Assembly (NCBI RefSeq): GCF_014641075.1
Contig: NZ_BMHP01000019.1
Coordinates: 1 to 46,122 of the forward strand
Reading direction: 5' to 3'
Length of the DNA: 46,122 bases
DNA from: Paenibacillus nasutitermitis
Lineage (GTDB): Bacteria; Bacillota; Bacilli; Paenibacillales; Paenibacillaceae
Below the pieces are notes generated by a model. The model did not search any database, had not been told where the DNA came from, and saw only the letters and a program-made list of their open reading frames with translations. This document shows, piece after piece, positions 7,646-15,382 of this stretch (positions are counted from its first letter, which is position 1; every line of letters begins with the position of its first letter). A program made the position numbers and the translations under genes.

Positions 7646-8656
7646 ATGGCACGCAAAGGGCTACGCATCATCCAGTATCGCTTCGGTGATCCTCAAAAGG
7701 TTCTTGAGGTTGAGTCCACGACTTTTGACTGTAAGCTCGGCGAAGGTGAAGTATTGGTCAGAGTTGCAAGAAGCGTCATTCATCCGGGTGATCTCCATTT
7801 GATCGCCGCAAAAGGCTCCAACCCTTCGGAGAAGTTGCCTGAAGGCCGATTGCCTGGCCTCGAGGCAGCAGGAGTTATCGAGGATGCCGCACAGGGTGCG
7901 CTGGATGGAACTGGTTTAATGGTGGGCATGCGCGTGGCATTCTTCTACCCGGGGGCTTGGCAGAGCTATGTGACCGTTCCCGTCCAGGCTCTGGTGGCCT
8001 TGCCCGATGATATGTCCGATGAGATCGCGACGCAAGTGCTCATTAATACCATCACAGCCCGGCAGGTGCTTCGGGCAGCATTGGGTGAACTCGAGTCACG
8101 CCCGGCGTGGCTGATTCAAACTGGGGCATCATCTTCGGTGGCGAAGATGATTACTTATTTTGCCCTACAGCTAGGAATCGCCCCCATCCGCCTCGTGCGC
8201 TCCAAACAGTCTGGTGAACATCTGGAAAGGGTGCTGCCTGGTGGGATTGTGATCTCCACTGACGTTGATGGTTGGCAGGCTGAGGTGCGCAAAGTAGCTG
8301 GGGATGACATTATTCTGGCCGTTGATGGGGTTGGGAGCGACATGCTCGCAGAACTATGCGACCTGTTGGCTGTTAAAGGCCGCATCGTTTCCTACGGCGC
8401 TTTAGCAAATGGATCGTCAGACATGACCGCTTTTTCTGGCAAGGCACTTACACTGGCCGGGGTCACAATCATGACCTGGCAGGAAGATGTAACGGCAGAA
8501 GAGCGTATGCAAGACATGAAAGTAGCCATTGAGATTGGAACCCATGCGAAAACGATGTTATCAAGATACACGGAATTTGATTTATCTGAAATCCACCATG
8601 CAGTGAAAGCTGTTAGTGCGCCTGAAAAAAAAGGAAACATCCTTTTGAAATTTTAA
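7646..8656 (+). CDS. MDR-family zinc-independent reductase (quinone/enoyl reductase-like)
   Basis: This medium-chain dehydrogenase/reductase has 336 residues from ATG 7646, which is set by a strong AAGGAGG (7632-7638). The N-terminal GroES-like barrel carries EVLVRVARSVIHPGDLHLIA, and the catalytic-zinc ligands of alcohol dehydrogenases are not seen. The Rossmann segment has LIQTGASSSVAKMITYFA in place of the usual AAGGVG loop. This suggests the quinone reductase or trans-2-enoyl reductase branch with NADPH. It follows the NmrA-like gene by 65 bp and is probably cotranscribed with it. A hairpin at 8669-8702 may end the transcript. Confidence 0.83.
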   Translation: MARKGLRIIQYRFGDPQKVLEVESTTFDCKLGEGEVLVRVARSVIHPGDLHLIAAKGSNPSEKLPEGRLPGLEAAGVIEDAAQGALDGTGLMVGMRVAFFYPGAWQSYVTVPVQALVALPDDMSDEIATQVLINTITARQVLRAALGELESRPAWLIQTGASSSVAKMITYFALQLGIAPIRLVRSKQSGEHLERVLPGGIVISTDVDGWQAEVRKVAGDDIILAVDGVGSDMLAELCDLLAVKGRIVSYGALANGSSDMTAFSGKALTLAGVTIMTWQEDVTAEERMQDMKVAIEIGTHAKTMLSRYTEFDLSEIHHAVKAVSAPEKKGNILLKF

Positions 8657-8668
8657 TTATTGCTCCTG

Positions 8669-8702
8669 CGGCACTGGTTACCCCTTCAGGGAACCAGCGC
8701 CG
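8669..8702 (+). terminator. Hairpin after the MDR gene
   Basis: GGCACTGGTT and AACCAGCGCC pair over 10 bp with one mismatch around a CCCCTTCAGGG loop, 13 bases after the MDR stop. There is no clear T-run, so termination strength is uncertain. Confidence 0.4.
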
Positions 8703-8706
8703 TTGC

Positions 8707-8728
8707 TAGAAGTTCTTGTCGTCCGACA
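8707..8728 (-). repeat. Solo GACAAGAAC unit, reverse orientation
   Basis: On the minus strand this reads TGTCGGACGACAAGAAC. The same 17-mer opens the full elements at 11470 and 38577. It is a broken-off head of the repeat family. Confidence 0.6.
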
Positions 8729-8869
8729 GCATTCATTTGAGAAGGGTTCACTAATAAGGTTTTCCTCAATTCCATACATATGTATAAAATACAACGTAAT
8801 ATTAATTTACAAGTTTCGTTGACGAGTCTATAATTCTACTGTATTTTCATATATTGTTACACATCATAT

Positions 8870-8910
8870 GTGGACATCCGTTCAAAGAAACGGATATGTC
8901 CACTTTTTTT
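8870..8910 (+). terminator. Strong hairpin with T7 run before the integrase
   Basis: GTGGACATCCGTT pairs with AACGGATATGTCCAC (one bulge), followed directly by TTTTTTT. It is a classical intrinsic terminator 32 bp ahead of the recombinase start. It may attenuate that gene or end upstream transcription. Confidence 0.7.
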
Positions 8911-8942
8911 GTGAGAATGTATATGGGAGGAGGGGGGAGAAA

Positions 8943-9749
8943 ATGGCTTCGTTTTTTCATGTATACCGTCCGGAGGGAGTGAACAGCAAATACCGCCTTA
9001 TCGTTTTTGACGATTCGAAGGAGGCGTTCATTCCTCTGACTGAGTTTTACAATGACCAGGTCAAAAGGATCAGTGAAAGTTCCGTAATCGCTTATTTGAA
9101 CACCCTTGAACCGTTCTTTTATTGGTTAAAGCACAAAGGTCGCTACAGGGCCAGTAAGGTCTGTTGGGATGACGAACCGGAAGCCGTTAAGGAAGTCGTC
9201 AGACAGTATTTGTTAGATCAGATGCACTGTAAGATCCGAGGAAGAGACGGACATGAAGGCGTATATTTGACGAGTAAAAGCTCCAAAACGGTTCAACTGT
9301 TCCTGTCCGCCATAAAAGGGTTTTATAAGACAATGATTCGCTTAAAGAAGTATCCCTATGCCAATCCGCTAATCGATTTGGAATTCAAAGATAGTCTTTC
9401 TGAGCAGCCGGGGGAAAGGGGAAACCGACCAAGAATGCCAAAGGCAGCCGGCACTGAGGAACCACTCTCCTTTAGAAAGCAAACGGATTCTTACTTTAAG
9501 ATCATTAATGAAGAATGGGTTCCTGAGATCATCGGTGATTGGGATCTGCCATATCGTATTTATCAAGCTGGGGACACCGACGGATGGCGGTTACTGGATG
9601 AAGTGATAACCCGATTTATGTTCGAAACAGGGGCGAGAATATCCGAGATAATACCGAGGGCTGAAATGATTTTCGCAGATAAAATAACTACCTACTTAGG
9701 CGCAGTGTTGGATGTGGCCACGGTGAATTTGCACTACAATTTGCACTAA
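8943..9749 (+). pseudogene. Tyrosine recombinase, truncated in the catalytic domain
   Basis: ATG 8943 follows GGGAGGAGGGGGGA. The N-terminal SAM-like domain includes SSVIAYLNTLEPFFYWLKHK and SAIKGFYKTMIRLKKYPYAN. A catalytic domain then begins with RFMFETGARISEI, holding the first Arg of the R-K-H-x-x-R-H-Y set (TGARISEI). Family resemblance is lost after about 9655 and the remaining residues read through a methyltransferase remnant in a wrong frame. The other catalytic residues, including the tyrosine, are absent, so the product cannot recombine DNA. A strong terminator hairpin sits in the leader. A more decayed homologue lies at 300-655. The gene was probably one of a set of related integrases moving between sites in this genome. 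Confidence 0.8.
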
Positions 9750-9967
9750 ATGCAAGAGAAGTTACAGGGATTGACATAGTAGAGGGGTTTGTTAAAACTG
9801 GAAACAAAACTAAATCAATAGAAAACATCAATTTTATGGTTATTGATGCGAATGGTGGGATCATTTTAGGGTTCTACCATGCTGGTAGTCACGGAGCTTT
9901 AAGAGAGCTTTTCCCAGGTCTATATTCCCAGATACCAAAGCCAGAAGCGAATGACGAAAATAATTAA
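9683..9967 (+). pseudogene. SAM-dependent methyltransferase fragment
   Basis: In the frame open from 9683 the peptide reads YLLRRSVGCGHGEFALQFAL, then NAREVTGID. This is the class I methyltransferase motif I (VGCGHGEFA) with the acidic loop after strand beta-2 (TGID). It continues to FMVIDANGGIILGFYHAGSH and stops at 9967. About 95 codons remain, with no start codon and no C-terminal half. The left boundary coincides with the loss of integrase homology at 9655-9683, so this is a junction of two truncated genes. The motif is visible, but the substrate class is not. Confidence 0.6.
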
Positions 9968-10026
9968 TTATTATCACTTGTTAACAGCAATAGCTTCGTA
10001 ATTTAATTCAATTAACGAGGTGAATT

Positions 10027-10076
10027 AAAAAAGCAGCAGTTCTTGGACTTTAATTCCAAGACTGCTGCTTTTTCTG
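10027..10076 (+). terminator. Intrinsic terminator
   Basis: AAAAGCAGCAG-TTCTTGGA and TCCAAGA-CTGCTGCTTTTT form a long two-part stem around CTTTAAT, ending in a T-run. It can work on either strand and closes the methyltransferase remnant. Confidence 0.75.
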
Positions 10077-10172
10077 CGTAATTGTTAACTCAACGAGGGG
10101 GACTTTTAGAACTTATTATTGTGATGTATCGAAAATACACATTATATAATGTTGTTGTAACAATTGTAGGAT

Positions 10173-10320
10173 GACAAGAACATATATCGAATGAACGCGG
10201 CATAGTTGCGGCGTTTTTTGTTTAAACGATATAAGTTCTTGTCCAAAGTCACTGACAAGAACTTATATCGTTAGCCGATAAGGGACAAGAATTTATATTG
10301 TTTGCCGTAGGTGACAATGT
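10173..10320 (+). repeat. GACAAGAAC element E1
   Basis: Four 9-mer units: + at 10173, - at 10235, + at 10254, + at 10284 (last base changed). Between the first two lies a short GC hairpin (AACGC...GCGTT) with TTTTTT. The second and third units form a perfect inverted repeat with arms of 19 bp, AACGATATAAGTTCTTGTC and its complement, 10 bp apart. Each unit carries the same variable part TATATCG or a one-base variant. It is non-coding and lies between the methyltransferase remnant and purC. Confidence 0.8.
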
Positions 10321-10329
10321 TTCTCACTC

Positions 10330-10500
10330 ACTCATTTAGAAGATTATTCGCGAGCCTGCCACAGACGCGTTCGGCCGGCTATAGCTCGGAGCCGCCTCGA
10401 TCACCGTTGGTGCCTGGCACCGCCGCGGGCATCGCGGCCAAGCTTCTTTTTTCGATTAGACATTTGAGTTGCTTTTTTTGCCAAATTTAAAAAACTAAGG
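10330..10500. other. GC-rich patch without a recognised gene
   Basis: The segment 10345-10445 is much richer in GC than its surroundings and contains GTTGGTGCCTGGCACCGCCG, with a GGTGCC-TGGCACC dyad. Neither strand gives a recognisable protein. It may be a relic of a transferred GC-rich gene. Confidence 0.35.
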
Positions 10501-10549
10501 GATACTTTGAAGTCGCATCTTGAAGCTTCCGAATAGAACTCGAAAATCA

Positions 10550-10580
10550 AAACAGCCTGCACAATCATGTCAGGCTGTTT
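10550..10580 (-). terminator. purC intrinsic terminator
   Basis: AAACAGCCTG and CAGGCTGTTT form a 10-bp stem seven bases past the purC stop on the minus strand, followed there by TTGATTTT. This is a standard intrinsic terminator. Confidence 0.8.
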
Positions 10581-10586
10581 TTGAAT

Positions 10587-11330
10587 TTAAGCGCTTTGTG
10601 CAACGAAAAAGTCTGCTAGTTCTTCTTCTGAGAATTGTTTGCCGTTTTTGAAGACGCGCATGATACCGGCGGAGATTTCGTCGATAAGAATGATTTGATC
10701 ATCAACCATCCCGATTTCGAATTTGATGTCTATCAAGTCAAGGTCATGCTTGGCAAGGTCGTCTTTGATGATACCGGCGGCTTTCAGACAGAGGGCTTTG
10801 GTATCATCGTATTGATTTGAAGTCATGGCCGGTCCAAAGTCTGGGTTGGTCAAGAATTCTTTTGAAATTCGTGGATCTCCAGCAGCATCGTGTTTGGTAG
10901 TTACTTCAAAGAAATCGGTAAGCTCCTGACCTTCTTTGACATAGTCAGGATAGGTCCGCAGAATGCTACCCATGGCTTTGAAGCGGACGATGCATTCCAA
11001 TCCGTGTCCGACTTTCTCAGCTTTTTTGAGCAGAATATTTTTCTCTGTAAGGTCAGCATCTAAGAATGCCGTCGACAGTCCTGCGGCCTCAAACATTTTA
11101 AAATAGTGAACGCTGGAAATGATGTTCTTCAGACCAATTCCCGCCACTTCGCCAATGACTTCGTTGGCACCCGGGTCTTCAACCACAGTAACTGTGCCGT
11201 CAGGATTCTGAACCTTCCAACCCGTTACACTATCTTTTGAGTGAAGCACGATGGACTTCTCGTCATAAGTATAAACATCTTTCGTTTTCCCCACATAAAT
11301 CCGTTCTAAATTAGCAAGTTTTAAACTCAT
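10587..11330 (-). CDS. purC: Phosphoribosylaminoimidazole-succinocarboxamide synthase (SAICAR synthetase)
   Basis: This cytosolic enzyme of purine synthesis joins CAIR and aspartate with ATP hydrolysis to make SAICAR. The 247 residues match the family length. The N-terminal GKTKDVYTYDEKSIVLHSKD is the glycine-rich ATP-binding region, VRFKAMGSILRTYP replaces the usual VVRNxxAGS, and IDIKFEIG and ILIDEISAGIMRVF form the metal and phosphate-binding end. No other pur gene is present and its own terminator follows, so it is a stand-alone copy outside the usual pur operon. It may be a second, diverged purC. The upstream gap up to 11470 should hold its promoter. Confidence 0.93.
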   Translation of the reverse strand: MSLKLANLERIYVGKTKDVYTYDEKSIVLHSKDSVTGWKVQNPDGTVTVVEDPGANEVIGEVAGIGLKNIISSVHYFKMFEAAGLSTAFLDADLTEKNILLKKAEKVGHGLECIVRFKAMGSILRTYPDYVKEGQELTDFFEVTTKHDAAGDPRISKEFLTNPDFGPAMTSNQYDDTKALCLKAAGIIKDDLAKHDLDLIDIKFEIGMVDDQIILIDEISAGIMRVFKNGKQFSEEELADFFVAQSA

Positions 11331-11469
11331 CTTTTTTCACCTCAGCCTAATATTTTCATTTTCCATCATACCATATGTAAACTGGAAGAGGAGATATATA
11401 CGAACACTTATGCAGATTTGATCGTAAATAAGCACATCATCCAAGCAGGCAGCTAATGTAGGAGGGAAA

Positions 11470-11630
11470 TGTCGGACGACAAGAACATCAATACAACGGA
11501 AGTCGCATAAACTGCGGCTTTTTTATTTTTTGTATAGAAGTTCTTGTCGTTTACTCAAGACAAGAACTTCTATACAAAGCCGTATTAGGACAAGAACTCC
11601 TATACACTGCCGTAGGCCCAAATTACACGA
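11470..11630 (+). repeat. GACAAGAAC element E2
   Basis: Units: + 11478, - 11540, + 11559, + 11589. The hairpin AGTCGCATAAACTGCGGCTT with a following T-run lies between the first two. Units 2 and 3 are a perfect inverted repeat with 18-bp arms (TGTATAGAAGTTCTTGTC). All four carry TATACA or ATACA variants. It is nearly identical to E6 at 38577. Its tail ends ATTTATTAAGCT, after which the CTAACG core is missing. Confidence 0.8.
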
Positions 11631-11790
11631 TTTATTAAGCTCCCTCGGTAAGATTAAGTTTTCTCACGAATGCTCGCTTATTCGCAGGATTTCACCCTTG
11701 TTAGGCATGTATGAAGGACTCTCGGGTGACCACTTCATAGACCTGGACAACATGGAGGCGTGAGGAAATAGAGAGGGAGACTATTCCCCC
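11631..11790. other. Short gap with no supported gene
   Basis: This follows the truncated tail of E2. A peptide ending YEGLSGDHFIDLDNMEA (stop near 11763) could be the last residues of a lost gene, but nothing upstream supports it. Confidence 0.3.
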
Positions 11791-12288
11791 ATGTTCTTCC
11801 ATATCCTGCACGTATTCTCCACGCCGTCCCTGGAGGCTTTCACTCCCATGAAAAACATCGTAAAAGAGGCCCAGATTGGGCCGAAGGCGGAGGCGGCCGA
11901 GGACGGTTTCTTGTATCGACTCGTATCGGAGAAATCCGTTTACGCCGAAGGCGAGAGAGTGGAGCTTTATGCGGAATTGGAATACGTGGGCGAAGAGCCA
12001 GAAATCGAAATCGCGCACGCCGCTTCTCCGTTTTCTTTTCCGATGAAAGAGAAAACGAGAGGGTTTGAGATCGGATATATGATGGATCAACCTCGTCTCG
12101 TTACCACTTTAAAAAAGGGAGAGCCCCTAAGGGAGCAGTATAAAGTCAGTGGCGGATATGGATCGCAAGATCCGAAGGAATACGTTGATTTCATTAAAGC
12201 AAGGAATGATTCGTACGCTGAGCGTCTGAGAACAGAAATAAAGGGCATTCCACAAGATCTTAGATCTTTTGGGACAGCCCCTGATTAG
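11791..12288 (+). pseudogene. Hypothetical protein fragment (beta-rich, secreted-type family)
   Basis: The 165-codon frame encodes GFLYRLVSEKSVYAEGERVE, LYAELEYVGEEPEIEIAHAA and PFSFPMKEKTRGFEIGYMMD. This pattern of alternating strands is like small Ig-type extracellular domains found in Paenibacillus lipoproteins. There is no signal peptide and no good ribosome-binding site, and the last 20-30 residues depart from the pattern. I therefore take it as a fragment clipped at both ends. It is convergent with the GH29 gene, whose stop is only 10 bp away. I recognise the style of the family but cannot name it or give a function. Confidence 0.4.
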
Positions 12289-12297
12289 GAGATTGTT

Positions 12298-13749
12298 TTA
12301 CGACTGTATAAGAACAACAGGTACGAATAAATCATGAAGTTGCCGTGTAAAGGTCAGAACCATATCATTACCATCGCGTTCTATCTTTATCGGGCTACCA
12401 TCAGCCAGCAGGGAGGCTTCGCCCTCTATGAATACATCCTTTACTTTTATGGTTAATCCGCTGGGATTACCTAAAATCATCAGGTAAATATTATTGTCCT
12501 TTTTGGTAAACCGGATCGCCTCATCTGTCTCTGTAATGGCTTCTGCCCGTGTCCAGGGACGTGTACCATAAACGGCATCACCATTTTGTTTCAGCCAATC
12601 CCCGAATTTAAATAAACGACTTCGTTGTTCAACCGGTATTTGTGCGTCTTCACCACGAGGACCTACATTCAGCAGTAAATTCCCATTTTTGGACACCGCA
12701 TCGAGAAAATCTAATAATAATGACTCAAAGGAGGCATAGTCTTCTTCACTCTCATTGCGGTTATAGCCAAATGAATTGCCGATCCCACGCGTCATCTCCC
12801 ATTTTCTCGCTTGGATATCCGTGTATTTCGTATACTCCGGCGTAGCGAAATCGCTATGGGGAATGGCAGGTTGTACAAGGGCACCGTGAATATCGGGATT
12901 TTTCTTTATCATTTGTTTTACCATCATGTCCATCATGGCTCGTACAGGTTTCAGGCTCATAAACTTCGTGCTCGAACTGGTATGCTTCCAGCGGTCGTTG
13001 ATCACACCGTCAGGAACGACTTCATAATAATAGGCAAACAAACGGAATAGTGCATCTAGATCGGTAGGCCAACAGATATCGTTCCATAGAATATCCGGAC
13101 GATAACGCTTGATTAACTCACGGACTTGGGCATCGGCGTATGCAGGGTAATCACCGCCAGGTGTAGAGAAGGAATAATCCATAAACGTCCTGGATATCCT
13201 TCGCCGAAACGTCCAGTCAATTCCGCCCGAATAGTATATACCGAAACGCATGCCTTCCTTTCGAACAGCTTCAGCTAATTCCCCTATAATGTCACGCTTG
13301 CTGAACCAGTCCTGCTCGTGTGGATTTCTAACCTCCGTAGGCCATAGGCAAAAACCTTCATGGTGTTTGGAGACGATCACTACATATTTTGCGCCGGCGT
13401 CGCTAAAAATTTTGGCCCAAGCAGAAGGATCCCAATGCTCTAATTCATCCATAAACATGGGTTTGAATCCCTGGTAGGGCATGTTGCCATACTTAGCTTT
13501 ATGGTATTTAGCAGATGGTGAATCAGGGTCTTTGATCGCATTCCAATATCCTTCAGCATATGGGTAGTCTAGCAGTGCACGATCATAATTTGTTTTCAAA
13601 GTCTCCTCTAAACTGCCCAAAGGCGCAAAACCAGGAATAGAATATAGTCCCCAGTGTATGAACACACCAAACTTAGCATCTTCAAACCATTCTGGAACGG
13701 GATGAGTATTGAGGGACTCTTTGGTTGGCTGATAGGTTAAATTATTCAT
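12298..13749 (-). CDS. Alpha-L-fucosidase, GH29
   Basis: This retaining exo-glycosidase of 483 residues releases terminal alpha-L-fucose. The N-terminal barrel begins WFEDAKFGVFIHWGLYSIPG, diagnostic of GH29. It continues with YVVIVSKHHEGFCLWPTEV, then the nucleophile strand RPDILWNDICWP with its Asp, and NGNLLLNVGPRGED near the end of the barrel. A short beta-sandwich closes the protein. There is no signal peptide, so it is probably cytoplasmic and acts on imported oligosaccharides. The start follows AGGAGG (13761-13766), inside the end of the MerR gene, which stops 4 bp upstream. The two genes form an operon behind a MerR-type promoter. It fits the rhamnose/fucose glycan theme of the locus at 20-37 kb. 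Confidence 0.93.
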   Translation of the reverse strand: MNNLTYQPTKESLNTHPVPEWFEDAKFGVFIHWGLYSIPGFAPLGSLEETLKTNYDRALLDYPYAEGYWNAIKDPDSPSAKYHKAKYGNMPYQGFKPMFMDELEHWDPSAWAKIFSDAGAKYVVIVSKHHEGFCLWPTEVRNPHEQDWFSKRDIIGELAEAVRKEGMRFGIYYSGGIDWTFRRRISRTFMDYSFSTPGGDYPAYADAQVRELIKRYRPDILWNDICWPTDLDALFRLFAYYYEVVPDGVINDRWKHTSSSTKFMSLKPVRAMMDMMVKQMIKKNPDIHGALVQPAIPHSDFATPEYTKYTDIQARKWEMTRGIGNSFGYNRNESEEDYASFESLLLDFLDAVSKNGNLLLNVGPRGEDAQIPVEQRSRLFKFGDWLKQNGDAVYGTRPWTRAEAITETDEAIRFTKKDNNIYLMILGNPSGLTIKVKDVFIEGEASLLADGSPIKIERDGNDMVLTFTRQLHDLFVPVVLIQS

Positions 13750-13753
13750 TATC

Positions 13754-14539
13754 TTACAAACCTCCTTTCTGGTTGGATTGGGATGTTAAATAATGATTCA
13801 CCGACTGATCTATAAAAGATTGAGATGCATCCATGAGTTCGCGGTCTCCTTCAGGCCATGAGGCTCGATCCTTCTGAACCTGTGTAAAAGCGCGGATTTG
13901 CTCGGCATCTCCTTCGGTTACATCCACAACCATAGTCCAATAATCCTTGGCCAAGTCTTGCGCAGCTGGATCATCTGGTGCCGTCCCGGACTCGGAAAGC
14001 GTTACGGCTTTGAAGGCTAACACTCTCCAGGTATGGTACAAATCGAAGGCGTCTTGATCTTTTGCAAAATGCTTGCCGAGGATTCCATTCTGGTCGTCAC
14101 TGAAAGGGTATTGACCCCAATCCGTTAGATTACTGTTTCTCAAGGTTTGGATAAAGCTGGTCAAAAGCTGCCACGATGGGTAGTTTCCCGCAGCAATGGC
14201 AGTACGACATGCTTTGATCGCGGCAATGCTTGCATGGGCGTCTTCTATTTTTTTATAGAGTACAACCTCTTGCTCGTGTAGGGTTTGCTCGATTTGAGAT
14301 AACTTTGGACGTTTAACGACTTTGTCACGTATTTCTTGTAAGGAAAGTCCTAAAGATTTGTAAAATATGATCTGCTCTAAACAGAGCAAATCTTCCTCGG
14401 TATAATAACGACGTCCACCATCCGTGCGACCGGGTGTCGGTAAAAGCCCGATATTGTCATAGTGCTGAAGTGTTCGTACGGTTACGCCGGTTGCAGCGGC
14501 CAGTTCGCCGACCAAATAGATTTTGTCTGTTCCATCCAT
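13754..14539 (-). CDS. MerR-family regulator with TipAS-like effector region
   Basis: This activator has 261 residues from ATG 14539, set by GGAGGTG seven bases upstream. Longer in-frame extensions overlap the promoter. The N-terminal winged helix reads YLVGELAAATGVTVRTLQHY, then DNIGLLPTPGR and GGRRYYTEEDL, followed by the dimerisation helix. The long C-terminal helical part (PEGDRELMDASQSFIDQSVN) recalls antibiotic-binding TipAS-type domains. Its promoter (14559-14589) has the 19-bp spacer that MerR proteins untwist and an ACGTTACGT core, so it is probably autoactivated. The GH29 gene overlaps its end and is cotranscribed. The inducer is unknown, and a link between a TipAS-like sensor and a fucosidase is unusual. 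Confidence 0.88.
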   Translation of the reverse strand: MDGTDKIYLVGELAAATGVTVRTLQHYDNIGLLPTPGRTDGGRRYYTEEDLLCLEQIIFYKSLGLSLQEIRDKVVKRPKLSQIEQTLHEQEVVLYKKIEDAHASIAAIKACRTAIAAGNYPSWQLLTSFIQTLRNSNLTDWGQYPFSDDQNGILGKHFAKDQDAFDLYHTWRVLAFKAVTLSESGTAPDDPAAQDLAKDYWTMVVDVTEGDAEQIRAFTQVQKDRASWPEGDRELMDASQSFIDQSVNHYLTSQSNQKGGL

Positions 14540-14558
14540 AAGTTTCACCTCCATTTCC

Positions 14559-14589
14559 ATTACAACACATGACGTAACGTAATGAGCAA
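14559..14589 (-). promoter_or_regulatory. MerR-type promoter (19-bp spacer) with ACGTTACGT operator
   Basis: On the minus strand this reads TTGCTC, a 19-bp spacer ATTACGTTACGTCATGTGT, then TGTAAT. The over-long spacer containing a dyad (ACGT-T-ACGT) is the hallmark of MerR-controlled promoters. The spacer core recurs in the promoter at 40117. Confidence 0.75.
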
Positions 14590-14754
14590 GAGCGGTGATG
14601 CTAGTGGCATGTTTTGTGATGTAATGCTTGATATTCATAGGAATGGGTAGTTTAGTAGGGGAGGTTCTGTATATATATTACCCTAAGCGTGGATCCATAT
14701 AGCGTATAATAGACAAGTGAACAATAACTTAACAATGTTGATGAGGTGAAGAAA

Positions 14755-14841
14755 GTGCCCACACAATCCGAAATGAAGGCAGTTATGCATCAGTACATCG
14801 ATGATGATTATGCACAACAACAATCTAATGTTGCCCGTTAG
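14755..14841 (+). pseudogene. N-terminal fragment of an NTF2/SnoaL-like protein
   Basis: GTG 14755 after GATGAGGTGA starts PTQSEMKAVMHQYID. This matches the opening of small ketosteroid-isomerase-like proteins (memory-based). Family residues end exactly where the IS110-type non-coding sequence begins (14804), and the frame stops at 14841. The gene was interrupted by the insertion. A TATAAT-like promoter (GTATAAT near 14704) precedes it, divergent from the MerR gene. Confidence 0.45.
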
Positions 14842-15063
14842 TCATCCATGCAGCGCAAGACCAGCGCTGCACCACAGAGGATGAAAATGGATACCAGTGT
14901 ACTATACTGTTTGTATGGCTGGCGAAGAAGGTCGATAAGCTATGGTGCCATAGAGCCCAACCGTTAGTCTGACTCCGACCACCACGGTGCATCACAGAAT
15001 GTCGCACCCTATACGGGTAGCACTCATGGGAGATTAATCCATTTTTGGTTGTTGCACCAGCCT
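14804..15063 (+). ncRNA. IS110-type left-end non-coding region, copy A (orphan)
   Basis: 260 bp closely match the leader of the IS110 transposase at 16193 (copy B, 15898-16159). Shared blocks include ATGATTATGCACAACAACAA, GCAGCGCAAGACCA, CACCACAGAGGATGAAAATG and CCGTTAGTCTGACTCC. IS110 elements encode a structured bridge RNA in such a leader. Here no transposase follows, so it is an orphan end. Differences from copy B cluster in the internal block near 14890-14932, where a target-recognising loop would be expected. Confidence 0.6.
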
Positions 15064-15382
15064 AGCCTTTATTTGTTGTCAATGATGGTTTTTGTTCTTA
15101 AAGGATCTATCAAACTTCATAGGATCACTCCAGAGGCTCAGCCTTTTTTGTTTTAATCAAACTTTATTACAAATTATCAAACTTAATTCAAAAGCTACAA
15201 AACCACTATCACTGTAACTAAGTAAATAGCATACCTCGTAGGTCGATGATTTAAATATTTTCTCATGCAATCACTCCTTCACAAAATAAAAGATTTTGTA
15301 CATATGTACTGTTTGGCGTTGAACTCCCATGAAAGCTAATAGGACACGAGAGCTCAATCAACTACATTATGAGGTGAAGCGT
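15064..15382. other. AT-rich gap with one possible small ORF
   Basis: This holds nothing on the plus strand except the upstream region of the cupin gene. A small minus-strand ORF at 15195-15266 is listed separately. Confidence 0.4.
15195..15266 (-). CDS. Possible 23-residue membrane peptide
   Basis: ATG 15266 follows a good AAGGAGTG site (spacing 5). The peptide MRKYLNHRPTRYAIYLVTVI ends in VVL, a basic head followed by a hydrophobic stretch. It could be a genuine small membrane protein or the start of a lost gene. No homology is recognised. Confidence 0.3.
   Translation of the reverse strand: MRKYLNHRPTRYAIYLVTVIVVL

Noticed and set aside
8868..8942. Upstream start for the truncated recombinase
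   Set aside because: These codons lie in the terminator hairpin; ATG 8943 has the strong ribosome-binding site.
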